DNA of 64,000 nucleotides from Vanessa cardui (taxonomy: Eukaryota > Arthropoda > Insecta > Lepidoptera > Nymphalidae): contig NC_061143.1 in assembly GCF_905220365.1 (NCBI RefSeq), positions 8,246,001-8,310,000 on the forward strand, in the 5' to 3' direction. The translations under genes were made by a program, and so were the position numbers. Of the stretch, positions 1 to 12,100 are shown one piece after another (positions within the stretch are counted from its first letter, which is position 1; each line of letters begins with the position of its first letter). The notes beneath the pieces were generated by a model. That model worked only from the letters and a program-made list of their open reading frames with translations. It made no database searches and was not told the origin of the DNA.

Positions 1-181
1 GAGCCAGTGTAACTACAGGCACAAGGGACATGACATCTTAGTTCCCAAGGTTGGTGGCACATTGACGAATTAAGGAATAGTTAATATTTCTTACAGCGTC
101 ATTGTCTATGGGTGATGGTGACCACTTACCATCAGGTGGCCCATATGCTCGTCCGCCAACCTATTCCATAAAAACAAAAAA
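1..181 (+). repeat. Family A retroposon, cut by window edge
   Basis: The sequence runs from 'gagccagtgtaactacag' through 'ccatcaggtggcccatatg' to 'ccaacctattccataaaaac' and an A-rich end. The same text recurs at 2042, 4176 (reverse), 14805, 36474 (reverse), 39608 and 53635. The better copies show it is about 280 bp, ends in poly(A) and has no visible reading frame, so it is a non-autonomous retroposon or a LINE 3' end. Confidence 0.75.
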
Positions 182-442
182 ATCGTATTTTTTAGAATGA
201 TTTCCTTATTGCTATGTAATACTTTAAATGCGATAGTGATTTGTTTCTTTGTTACGCGCTTTCACGTCTTTAACTATTCAAATGTGAAATGATCACCATG
301 AAATACGGCATTCACGGTGTTAGGGCTAGTGGCGGACAAAGGTACACCTGATTACCAAAGACCCACCTGGTCGTTTCTTCACTAAACATGGACCAAGCAA
401 CGAGCGGAAACTAGTATAACTAGTATTGAAATAAAATTAATT

Positions 443-771
443 TTATTCGTATACAGAGTCGAGTTGGCCCAGTGGTTAGAGCGCGTGCATCTTAACCGAT
501 GATTGCGGGTTCAAACCCAGGCAAGCACAGCTGATTCATGTGCTTAATTTGTCTTTATAATTCATCTCGTGCTCAGCGGTGAAGGAAAACATCGTGAAGA
601 AACCTGCATGTGACAAATTTCATAGACATTCTGCCACATGTGTATTCCCCCAACCCGCATTGGAACAGCGTGGTGGAATATGTTCCAAACCCTCTCCTCA
701 AAGGAAGAGTAGGCCTTTAGCCCAACAGTGGGAATTTACAGGCTGTTGTTGTTGTTGTTATTCGTATACAG
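443..771 (+). mobile_element. Full-length Metulj-like SINE with 14-bp target duplication
   Basis: The element occupies 457-757 and is flanked by identical copies of ttattcgtatacag at 443-456 and 758-771. Its head is tRNA-like, with an A box around 'ggcccagtggttag' and a B box 'ggttcaaaccc'. The body contains 'ctcgtgctcagcggtgaagg' and 'aacctgcatgtgacaaattt', and the tail is (GTT)n. From known biology this is the Metulj SINE of butterflies, transcribed by RNA polymerase III and mobilised by a LINE. The intact duplication and full length suggest a fairly recent insertion. The short reading frames inside it are not genes. Confidence 0.85.
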
Positions 772-1095
772 TAAGAGCTTTTCTAATCATTCGTTATTAA
801 TGTTAAAAATAACATTAAATTACTGACAAGATTAAAGAACGTATCGAATTATTTCACAATCAATTTAATTACATTAAAAGTTTAATGCCATACATTTTAA
901 TGGCGAATTGAAAGCAATGAATATTTAACGTCTCACGTTGTGAGTTGCTAAATTTATATAATAGTAGGATCACTATAAATCGCGAGCAGTACCGTTTTTG
1001 TTTATTGTTGCTTCGTATTTACTAACCTGTCTGCGTTTGGAATTTGTTTGTGTAAACGGATTAGAATATACATTATAGTGATACTTGTTGGTTAG

Positions 1096-1165
1096 TATCG
1101 GGCTCGATAGTCTAGTGGCTAAATTATACCGAAGTTCTGGGTTCACACTCCGTGTTTTAAAAGTG
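1096..1165 (+). repeat. Degenerate tRNA-like head, probable SINE relic
   Basis: An A-box-like stretch (tagtctagtgg) is followed about 35 bases later by a B-box-like stretch (ctgggttcacactcc). No convincing acceptor stem pairs, so this is a SINE-type relic rather than a tRNA gene. Confidence 0.35.
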
Positions 1166-1289
1166 ATATTCTTCACTTCAGCACAGCGGTTTTCTCAAAT
1201 GACAGTGGCTTAATACTTAATGATGTCTATTTGTGTTTATGTAAATAGGCTAGCTAATCTTCTTGATAATTCATTTCGTATTTCCTGCT

Positions 1290-1432
1290 AAAAATAATAA
1301 AAAGTATTTGCATGCCTACTTATTCCTGTTTCTCTCTCTAAACGCTAAGTGTGCTAGGAGGAGATACGATAAAACCCAAGAGGTCAGAATCGAACCTGCG
1401 ACTTTCACAATACGACTCTTATACCGTTAGAT
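1290..1432 (-). repeat. tRNA-derived SINE fragment
   Basis: The reverse complement contains a good B box (aggttcgattctgacctc) followed by a short body with 'ctcctcctagcacactta'. The A-box half is missing or degenerate. The 772-1659 interval holds nothing else I can support. Confidence 0.4.
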
Positions 1433-1659
1433 TTTACATACATTTAACTTTTACTTTTGTGTTTTAATACAAGGCGCATCAAATATTATAATGTAGGTTT
1501 TGTATGGAAAACATCAAAACACTACATTATCACTACATATTATAAAACAACGTCCGACAACCGCGTCTGTCTGTATGTTCGCGAGACACTCTAAAACTAC
1601 TCTACGGATTTTCATTCGGTTTTCTAGTAAAATATCTATAGTCTATTAGTATAGATTTT

Positions 1660-1793
1660 CTTGCCGGTTCTTATCGGTAGAATCCACTCTTCGAACCGGT
1701 GGTAGCTTCACTTAATTGTAAAATGACGATTCAAAGGTGCTTGTAAAAGCCTACTTGAATAAAGTTTATATTGATTTGTTTTGATTTGATTTG
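1660..1793 (+). repeat. Family B retroposon 3' end
   Basis: It shares 'cttgccggttct', 'gaaccggtggtagcttcac', 'gcttgtaaaagcctacttg' and the TTTGATTTGA-type tail with copies at 14991 and 19137. It lacks the first 90 or so bases of those copies. Confidence 0.75.
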
Positions 1794-2041
1794 TCCGAAA
1801 AAATAAACCGGTACGGGCCGCTAGTAGGACGTAAGATAAATTTTAATAAAATATAAAAGGAGATCGAATGTTTTACTTATGATATTGATACAGTTTCCCT
1901 TGATTCTTACAGTCGTGACTTGCAAAATATTATTCGTTACGTCAAAGTGCAAAGCGTGACTTCAGGTGTTTGAAATATGATTGATCGTTTGGGCCTGTCA
2001 CTTCACATTTACAAAATCTATTTGATTATTTTAGTTTTGTA

Positions 2042-2132
2042 TTGTTGTATGTTCCGGTTTGAGGGGTCACTGAGCCTGTGTAACTACAGGTATAAGGAAC
2101 ATATCAGTTGCTGAGGTTAATGGTGTACTCTA
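2042..2132 (+). repeat. Family A fragment
   Basis: Contains 'gttccggtttgaggggtcac' and 'tgtgtaactacagg', a diverged internal piece of family A. Confidence 0.65.
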
Positions 2133-2232
2133 TACAATATTATATTAAAGATAAAGAACCGTGGAATCAGTAGATATTACTTCTAGATATGAGGTATAAA
2201 AAAAGTTTCCTGAAATACAAATTAAAAGCGTA

Positions 2233-2358
2233 AAGACAGAGTTTCTTGACAACTCTTCTCGGTGGAATCTACTTTTTGAAGCTGTGGTCTCTTTAAATTT
2301 AAGATTTAAATCGTTTTTTATGATCCTTCTTGAATAAGGAATATTTTGATTTGATTGA
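2233..2358 (+). repeat. Degenerate family B copy
   Basis: Recognisable from 'gagtttcttgacaactcttc', 'gtggaatctac' and the end 'tattttgatttgattga', but heavily mutated in between. Confidence 0.55.
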
Positions 2359-4175
2359 ATGGCTACATAAGGCATAGTTATTTCTTTTTGTGGCGCCAAT
2401 GTTTACAGGATCATCACTTTCTACATAAATGGGTAATGGTGAATGTTCATCACTTAAAAATGCCATATAGTTTACTTGATATTTGTAAAAAATATAGTAA
2501 GGATGAGGGGCTTATAACCCTACTTGAGATATTTTATTCGATGAGCAAAAATAACAGGTAGTCGTATCCGATGCAAGGGAGACTATATTTCTTTTATAAC
2601 GCGATATACGAAGGAAATCAGCGGTCTCGTTTTTAGGGTTTCGCAGGAAAACAAGGAACCTGTTAAAATAAATAATGTTTTAGTAGAGCAGGATTTTAAT
2701 TGTTGCTATTTGTTTCTTTAAAGTTCTTTTTCAGAAATTTTGTATCTTACTTAACGCTTCAAGATTAATATCGTTCATTTGTCTTTCCTTGCGGTGTTCT
2801 AATAGAAACAAATATAGATGTTTTTGTAACTTTTTATGTTACTTTTTCAATAAGATATGTAATTATTACCAATTATTTAAAATTACCTTAACAGAACACT
2901 GTCAAATCTTTGAATGGATTGACAGACATAAAGCATATGATAGCACATATGATAGCACACATTTTGTACATTTCCCTCTACTGGGCACACCCTCTCCTCG
3001 TTATGACAGCTGATTTGGTGTTTATTTCACTACGCTGCTGTAATACTGCTCGATGCATGTACACGTTATCAGACTCATGTCGGTTTAGTCACGACATTTT
3101 TCTTCCCGCTGAGCAGGAGATGAATTGTAAAAGCAAATCAAGCACGTGTCTATCTTGGTTCTGGGATACAAAGCGTAATGTTACACTCCCTATTTATTGG
3201 TACATACAACTCAAATATTACTGGCTTTTAGTATCTTACACGACTACGGAACTTTCGTTTACTTGAGCGTACAAAATGCTGTACTTTTATGTAACGTAAG
3301 CTTCCCTTTCTCAATACTTGATTTTATGAAAGTTTTTATTTTAATATAATTTATTTTCATTTTTCATTATTCTTATTTTTCTCAGGTATAAAAATATTTT
3401 ATTTCTTAAAAAAAATTAATATAGTATTTTAATTCATGATTTATTTTTAAAAGCTTTAACGATAACATTGTCGAATAAATTATGCTTCTCAAGGATTATT
3501 CTGTAATATTAATTATATAACTTCTTAATAATAAATTAAAATAATGTTTTATTTATCTGTATTAAAATATTATTTAATATAATATATTTAATTGTAATTA
3601 ATTAATTTTATGTTACGTTTGTACCCAGGTGTGTCCCTGAATTGAGTACCAGTCTGATGATATAGAAAAAACAATGTTAACTCTGTATGACTATGACTTC
3701 ACTAAACGTAATGAAATTGAACATACGATAATAATATACGACCCGGATAAGTTTGTAAGATATATATCTTACAAACTTATCCGGATAATAGGAACAAATG
3801 ACGCCTTAAGACGATTTTTTCACTGCGAATAACTTAAGGCCATATTGATTCTGTTCTTTTTTCATGTTTTTAGCAAGTTTGTGTGTCTTTAATATTTTAT
3901 AAATAATTTCTTTGAAACTGAAAACATAGAATAATTAAGACGGAGCTGCCGCTAGAGAACGTACTAAAACGCAGTTTGTTTATCTATGCTAATATTATAG
4001 GGGAAAGTTTTGCAAGTTTGTTTGAAACCGGTGATTCGGACACGTGTTTGGATATAATGCAAGTGTCAAATGTAAATGCATGATTGTTTTCATGTTTGTA
4101 AATAGTTTAATTTCAAGTTACTCACATAAAATACGTATAATATTTTTCTAGTAATTTTTTTTGATGATTTTTTTT
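2359..4175. other. No gene seen; AT-rich spacer
   Basis: The longest open frame is 118 codons (2910-3266). It has no recognisable domain, a biased composition and no splice context, so I do not call it. The only distinct structure is the palindrome at 3743-3784. Confidence 0.6.
3743..3784. repeat. 42-bp perfect palindrome
   Basis: Each half reads ccggataagtttgtaagat followed by the self-complementary centre, with no unpaired spacer. It would extrude as a cruciform. No target duplication or second copy was noticed. Confidence 0.9.
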
Positions 4176-4346
4176 TATGATATAGGTTGGCGAACGCGCA
4201 TATGAGCCACTTAGATGGTAAGTGGTCATAGTGACCACTCATAGACAATGAAGCTGTAAGAAATAATAACTATTCCTTACATCGTCAATGTGCCACCAAC
4301 CTTGGGAACTAAGATGTTATGTCCCTTGTGCCTGTAGTTACACTGG
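4176..4346 (-). repeat. Family A copy, 5' truncated
   Basis: Reverse orientation: a T-rich stretch (its poly(A)) is followed by 'tataggttggcgaacg' and ends at 'gtagttacactgg'. The 5' third of the family is absent. Confidence 0.75.
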
Positions 4347-5062
4347 TTAAAATATTTCAGACTGGTTGGCGTTGTTTAATTTCATAGAAATTTGTTTACA
4401 TACTATTTTCAAATTACTTGTTTACAGATTTTCTTTAGTAGTAGTACAAAAAGATCTTAAATAATAATGCCTCGTTAATACAGTAGCTAGCTTGATGACC
4501 AATGACCTCTATTAAGAATGTTCCTTATTAATATATTGGTTTTCAGTAGAAACGAATCGTGCATTCTTTAATTATTAAATTTATCTTATGAATGTATAAT
4601 AATCGTACTGTTTACGTTAATAAAACCTTCCTTTAGAAATATGTTTACATTACGCTGTTACATGAAGAGAGCAGCAACTCATTATCATTTTCACATCATA
4701 CATTGTTACACAGCGTGGGTTTGGTTATTTAACTTTTCTCCTCCGTATAAATGAACTAGTAATTATTGTAATTATAAATTCCGATCTCAAACTGATTCTA
4801 TGTCGACTGTTGCCGGTAGTGTACTTGCGTTTACCTTGAACGCGATTAATTTCGATTTCACTAACGAAATTGTTTGATCGATTCGCAGCTTTCTTTAAGC
4901 GAATGAGACATCAATAACCAGTTTTATCTACTGCATGTCTTTTTATTTTTTTTAAATCTCACGATATTAATTTTATAATTGAATGTAATTCATATATCGT
5001 TATTATCTAATTATTGTTTTTTAATGAAAGTTCGATCGAATAATTTATGATGTTATATTAAA

Positions 5063-5240
5063 ACTAGCTGTGTCCACGACCTTGTACGCGTTTGAATTTA
5101 ACAAAACAAAAATTTATTGTATCCTAAGTTACTCCATATTATATTAGTAATATGCCAGTGAAGTTCCCGTCAAAATTGGCCCAGCCGTTCCAGAGATTAG
5201 TCTGAACAAACAGAGAGACAGACAAAAATTGTAAAAAATG
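5063..5240 (+). repeat. RTE-like retrotransposon 3' end (family C type)
   Basis: Starts 'aactagctgtgtccacgacc' and carries 'aaaattggcccagccgttcc' and 'cagagagacagacaaa'. This arrangement is typical of 3' ends of insect RTE-type LINEs, which usually survive as 5'-truncated tails. No coding part remains. Confidence 0.6.
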
Positions 5241-8200
5241 TTATTTTGATATATGTACCATGTATACGTACATATGCGTTGAGTAAAAAAGGGCTATTTT
5301 AATATTACAAACAGACACTTTAATTTTACTATATGTAGGTATAGATGATTTTATCAAACAATAAAATTGAAGTCACGATATTAACTAAATACTCTTAACA
5401 GTATAATGTACGACTATTGTTTTAATTAAAATGTCGAAGAAATAATCGACTTCAGTATTGATATTAATAGAATCTGCTAATAGCGGTATTGCCTTGCAGC
5501 CTCAGGCCAGCCTATGATTTACTGAAACTATTGTAACTCAGATATTTAGTTAATTAGTCTATCTTAACTTTATTTTACACTTTTTTTTTAAATCAAAAAA
5601 TAAACTCAATAGCTCAAAAAAAATTTTGATTAGCGGTGTCAAAGTCAAAAGATTGGTTCCGTCTTATTTGGCTGTGATTAAATTTTAATTCTCCTTGGCT
5701 ATTGTGAAGTATAAGATGTAATTTTATATTTTGAAACAGTAAAATACTATTTTTTCTGTTTAGGTTGTTATTGTAAAATGTGAATTTATGGATTACAAGA
5801 AAGTAGAGTTTCAAACTATGGGAATAATATTTTCCGAATCTGTTGCTATTACCTACTTATTATAAAGAAATTATATTTGTTATATCAAATTAAGTAATTA
5901 AATTAAATTACTCTTCCGCGGAGATAGTCGGGATATATTTCCGTGATGTTTGTATGTATGTTTACGAGGCGTGCCATGATCTAATACGCCCTCGATACGC
6001 TCTTGTGCATAAACTGTAAAATCGAGACGATGGCGATTGTTTCTACTTTATAATATGATACGGTCATTGTTTCTATCCCCTTATATAGATTATAATCGTC
6101 GTATCGCTTTACTTATACTTAAACTGGCTAGCCGATATTTTTAACAAAAACATATTAATATCGGTATAAGGTTAAGCATTTTTTCTTATGAATTTATTCA
6201 ATAAAATCTTGTTTCTTTCAAACACATATTACTGTTTTTTTTTTTATTTTATCTTGTAATCCTTAATCTATTTACTTTGGATTATCTTCAAATATAGATA
6301 ACGTTTCTGTATATATTTTTAAGACTCATGGCTCAGTCAGCATAGGATAAGGAAGCTTAGTATCCCAACCGCACCGAAAGACTTGACTTACAACACATTA
6401 AATACATTCATTTAGAATAAAATAATACATAAATGTAATGTATATATATATCTGAGTAATGGTAAAAACGCATCAAAATCGAACGTGTTTTTATCAAATT
6501 TATGAATAGAAAAAAAATCGAAATAGTTTTATGCTATTTTCCGAAGTAATAGATACTCGCATATTTACTTTAAGAACATAATATTTTGAAATTCAACTGG
6601 CAATACGAAAGTTATTAAAATATCGTTTAAGTATGCAAAGGGCACGACGTTCTCATAATATTTCAATTTTACTACAATTGCTCAGAATTCGAATTATTTA
6701 TTGTGCTTTGAAAGCGTAGTTCGTTTATCTTTCAATGCGCATTAATCATGCGTTTCTAAAATATCAGAATAAATTTATTTTTCAACGTATTTGTATTCGT
6801 TAAGACACGTTTTTGTGTCAAAAATAAATGTATTTTTGTTCTATACTTAAAACATACAATTACAGAAGTTTAAATATGAAATAAGCACTAAGAGCTGTTT
6901 AAACATATAGTTTATGTCATATTTCACGCGTACAAATATTCTGTTATATATGTACTTACTCCAAATCGATTTTAGAAAATACTTTGTAGAGCAATAAGGA
7001 ACTGGTATTTTACGAGAACGTGTACTAAAATGGTGTACTAAATTATCTTAAAATTAAGTGAGTTACAAACTTTAATAAGCGATTTAAAAATTTCAACTAT
7101 ATAAATGTTTGGGTGGATCAAATCATACTACATACATCACCTTTATATTTACAATTTTTTGATACTATCCAAGATAAGAGATAACCCAGTGGTTAGAATG
7201 ATTCTGGAATGATTCTGATCATTTGTCACATGTATATAGTACTAATATATAATAGAGACGTGGTGACATGGGATCCAGCTCAACTCCTCATAAGGAGGTA
7301 AACCATTAGACCAGTAGTGAAACATTAATATTCTGTGTCATACTAAATTTTATTCTCATTAGCATAGCGATCAATTCAACTTGTTTTAAAGATTTTTTTA
7401 TTGGTTGTAGAGATGTAAAAGTTATCTAGCATGGTTTGAGAGAACGTGAACTTTATTGACGGCGTTTAAGTCATGATTGTAATAAACAGCGAGGTGACAG
7501 GTCGACAGCGAAGTCTCCGCGATGGCTGCTGCAACGATTGCAACGAAAGTGCAACCGCTTATGTTAAAAGGTTATTTGGTCAAGCTATTGATGCATTTGC
7601 TAGGAAATTCTGTGCAATAGGGGATTGTATTGTGATTCTGTTTATTAGTAACTCGGATAAATGGCATGGGCGTGTTTCGTGGTTCGAATACCGCAACTTT
7701 GTTTCAAATTCGTCACATTTATGATGATTATATGCTCTTTGTCCATCGTGTTTCATTGTACCTCTGTAGCCGGTGAGCCGTGAAAAATACCTCGAGAAAT
7801 TTATATTTATATACTATAATTATAATGGATCAATGTTGTTAAGTGTGGTTTAACAAAACTTTCTTGCATTTTAATATATTGATCAGCATTGATACTGATT
7901 AGAATTTATGGACATTTTAATGACGAACAACATTGTTAATAGCGTAGAAAGAAATCAGCTGATGTAAATGTTTGATAAATATTTGCATTAAATGAACATT
8001 ATTAATTTGAGTTGATATATTTTTGTATATATTTTTTGTAGATTTATATAAATGTCTGTTAATGTGTCACTGCTGGCCTCAGCTCTTTCCTTTTGTTATT
8101 CAAAGTTTCGTCCACGCTGGTCCAATACGATTTGGTAGATAGACAAATATGTGGCAGATTACCACTCTGACACAAGCAGAAACATAGCTCTGTATACGAG

Positions 8201-8585
8201 ACGAAAATAAAACGTAACCATTACGATTAAACAGTGAACTCTTTGTTTTCATTTTGTATTTTGTAGATGCAATAATGTATTCATCGTATAAAAGTAATAG
8301 CTACCAATTATTTAACATTTTATTTAAAGTCACGTAAAGTTAAAGAAATGTTTATTGTTGTAGTTGCTTCGATCTATGTTACGTAGTTGTGATGCTCACA
8401 GTGCGGGCTCGGTAAGTTTGGTTGCAAGACACGTTAATATATGTTAATGCTAGTTAACGCGTGTTACATTTACAAGGTTTCCCAAAACATCTGACTTGTT
8501 TGAAATAATACGAAAAGTCAGTGATGCTTTGTATTCTTAATTAGTAGTCTAATATTCGATTAAAATAAGTAAGTTATTCCAAGTT
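5241..8585. other. No gene seen
   Basis: The frames are short and AT-rich. A 28-base stretch near 7173-7200 (cccagtggttagaatg) resembles a SINE A-box region but is too short to call. The frame at 7473-7724 is less AT-rich than its surroundings but has no recognisable domain or splice partner. Confidence 0.5.
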
Positions 8586-8594
8586 TCACCTGCA

Positions 8595-8855
8595 CCACAC
8601 ATGATGAAAATCCACTACAGCGCAATTTTTAAGGCATTCTCTGCCTCGCACATCCACTCTTTGAAAATAGCTTTCGCCGGCGGTTCTTCCGAACCGATAC
8701 GTCTTGGGTACCCTTGTAATCAAGAAAATAGCGTACACATTTCTTAAGGCCCGGCAAAGTACCTGCAAGTCCCCCAGTGTTGCAGATGTCCATGGCCGGT
8801 TGTAGTAAACATTCATCAGGCGAGCGTCCTGCACATTTGTCATTTAAATCACAAA
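8595..8855 (+). mobile_element. LINE reverse-transcriptase C-terminal relic
   Basis: Read in the frame containing 8680-8840, the peptide includes VLPNRYVLG, KKIAYTFLKARQST and CKSPSVADVHG. This is a decayed form of the C-terminus common in jockey/R1-type LINE polymerases of Lepidoptera, just before their 3' UTR. The usual continuation 'gttgcagatgtccatggccg' follows, with 'catcaggcgagcg' shortly after. The upstream part is frameshifted, so the piece is dead. The reverse-strand 85-codon frame over it is a shadow. The exact clade is uncertain. Confidence 0.65.
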
Positions 8856-9089
8856 AAAAAAATGATATGGATATTCATTTCCAAAATTAAGCTAAAAAAC
8901 AAGGTTTAAAAAACGTTGCTTGATAATTTTGTATAAAGCGCCAACCGTTATTAACGTTTTATCTTTTTATTTATTTATAATGAGGCCGACATAGTCTCAT
9001 ACAGCCTAATGTTGTCGGGTTATCTTTATTCATTAAGTTGTATTGTTACTAGTATTACTCACTGTGCTGTCAGTTGTGAGGTCTATCGT

Positions 9090-9145
9090 ATAATTTCCTT
9101 GAGGCTGTAATTACACTGGCTCACTCACCTTCAAATTAAAACACA
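9090..9145 (-). repeat. Family A remnant
   Basis: Contains 'ctgtaattacactggctcac' and 'tcaccttcaaa' in reverse orientation; the rest has decayed. Confidence 0.5.
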
Positions 9146-12100
9146 TCAATAAATGTATCTTATGTATAAAAAATATATATGTTTTATCGTGAAGATGGTT
9201 AGATTTTATATAATAAGTGTATAATTTTTACAATATTAAGACTACTCATGTGCTGGTTTTAGTAAATAGAATATTAAGGCGGTAGATAATAGTACCTATC
9301 TACTAATAATGACATACTTTTTAGGCGATATATTTAGTCGAGATCTATAATAAGCTATGCTATGTTATAATACGTAGTTATTAGGGCATAATACAGCAGA
9401 TCTATTAGTAAATCTAATGGAATGTTTTTTTATCTAAAATAGTTATTCTTTTTTCGATGGAAATAACCCTATTCCATACGCCTATGTATTAGATTTTAGC
9501 AGAAGATATTTCTCAACTATCTAATATAAATATTGTTATAAGAAATAAAGTATCTATTCATTTTAAAATGAAATCTTAATGATGTATTGTAAGCGATTTA
9601 AGTTAGTTGGCAAAGCCGTGACCTTCGCATTGCAGATCGAAGCCGGTACGTGCATTATACCTATAACGTCCGATTGTGTTTAATTGATTTCTTGGAAATT
9701 TATTATGGTATTGCTAAGAGGAATAAATTGTCAGAATAACTTATATGCTTTTTTAAAATGACATATGACGCGTGAAAGGTTTTTAGTTTTTACCGTTTTC
9801 CAATGGAATAATAAAATTCGTATAAAAATCCCCCGCACTACTTAGGTACCTTAGACCAAAGTTGTATGTTAGTTTTAAAATTATTAAGCTGTAACCTGTC
9901 AAATCATCCTCTTCCTCGAACTGAGACACTATTGAACTCTGATTTTTTTCCTTTAATACAAAATACAAGAAAGCCTACGCCAAACTTAAATTCGTCAATA
10001 TAATAAAATCATACAAATTATTTAAAAACAAACTAAAAGACAAATTCACATAAATATCACTCTTTATTTAATGCGATTGATGTGTTTATGATAAATGATA
10101 ATGGTATCGTGATAAAATTATATTTAATGTAAAGATAATTATGTTATCCTATCGGATATCGGAGAAATTGGAGAGAAAACCGTCGATTCCGATCGTCAAT
10201 TCTAAACTTTGTATACTAATTATAGTGAACAAAATATACTTAAAAAGTTTTGCATTAGAATAATTATCTCACTTTGGGTGTACATACGTACAGTGGCATA
10301 TTCAAAAGATGTATACCTAATAATTCACGAATGTAATTAATATAATTCCATGTTAATTTATTTCATTTTATTTAGTGCCTTCATCATTCAACTATAAAGG
10401 AATATCATATTTCTTATATGTCAAAAACTAAAACTTATTATAGTGATATTATTTTATTCCAAACGTAAAATAGATTTAAGAATGTCTTTTTTTATCTATC
10501 TGGGAACTTCATTCATTGATACTAGAAAGTTATACAGGAAACATTTGTTACACCAATAGCCAGAAGCCTTTTAATTATGTTATTTGACTTTGAAATATTT
10601 CTCTACGGTTCCGTTTAATTACGCCTTAATTTTAATTGTGTTTGACATCTTCCCTCTAACCAATGATTTTAATTTATAGCCGTTAATGATTGTAATAAAT
10701 TATGTAGCGCTTTAGGCAATTTTGTATTTAGTATTTAGCTTACATATTGATAAGTAGATTCCTTGTATATTAAATGATTGACAGTCATTTATACCATAAA
10801 TAATCTAATTTAAGATGTAGGTATCTAACACAAGACAAAAAGGTTGTCTGGCGTGTACCTATATAATACTAAAACTTAAATAAATATAAAATGTATATTG
10901 TTTTAGTAGATTCTTTTCATTTAAGGAATATTAAAAAAAACTCTTCTCATTTATTAACTAAGTGTGAATGAAACGTTGAAAAATTAATATTTCTCTGTAT
11001 TTATCGGTGGAATATTAATTTTATAAGAGAAAAATTGTCATTTAAAAAATCCTAGAGGTACGAGTTGTACAAGTGACAAGGTTTTCAATGCGAGAGACCT
11101 TGAGAATAGAACGCTGCCTTATGAGGTAATACTGAGATGCAACCTCCGACGGATTAGGTAATCAATGTAACTGATAATGTTGACGATATTATCGGTTCTT
11201 ATTAATTTAAACAAGAATATAACATTCACTTTAAACTGTTGCTCAAGTAGTATAAATTTAAATAGATTTAAAAACATACTGTTAGAGTTGAATAAAAAAA
11301 AAATAATCTTATGGAACTGTTTATTTTTTTTTTGTAAAATGATAATAAAATAAATGTAGTGTTATATTTCTTTTAATAAAGAAACGTATATATTGTATTA
11401 TTTAGGTTAGTGTAGACTCACCTTACAAAATCATTGTCAATTGTATTCAACATTTTCCGTGAGAAAACTGTAGTTTGCAATACGGAATTAGATCAATCGT
11501 ACAGTGATATCTTCATTGTCGAGACTATAGAACAAGTTCACAAGCATATTGCATACAATAATATGTGACGTCGCGAATCATCTACATGCTTTCTAATCAT
11601 ATAATAATGAACTTGATAAAAGTATGGAGATAAAGGCTGTTTCATTTTCTATACCAATTTATTCAAATCTAAATTTTGTAATACATTAAGATGGAAAGTA
11701 TTCCTAATTTGTATATGACATACATAATGCCTCTTTTTAAATAAATCAAAAATTTATATTTTTTATTTCTTGATACATTCTTCTTAACTGTGTAGAATGT
11801 TTCGGAGCGTAATTGTTATATAATTATATTTACATTTAAGTAAACATTTTTACAAATGTTAAATAATAAAACCACTAACTTCGTACGTTAGTTAAGGAAG
11901 TGTTTTTTTTATTCGACTCATTATTATTCAATATTTTAATAAGTAAATATGGCTGTCATAAATATGACTGGTTCGAAAAAACAATATTCCGACTTGACAA
12001 GAACTGGGGTTTTGAAACAAGGTGCGGGTTTTCAATTCGCTTATAATACATATGTATATTTTTTATGTACGTTTGAGTATACTTTATGTTTATGAAATGA

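Noticed and set aside
457..535. tRNA gene on the forward strand
   Set aside because: The tRNA-like text is the head of a SINE with a target duplication around the whole element.
2910..3266. 118-codon forward frame
   Set aside because: No domain, irregular composition and no splice or promoter support; consistent with chance in 64 kb.
8586..8843. 85-codon reverse frame
   Set aside because: The forward strand carries the recognisable LINE C-terminal relic; the reverse frame is its shadow.
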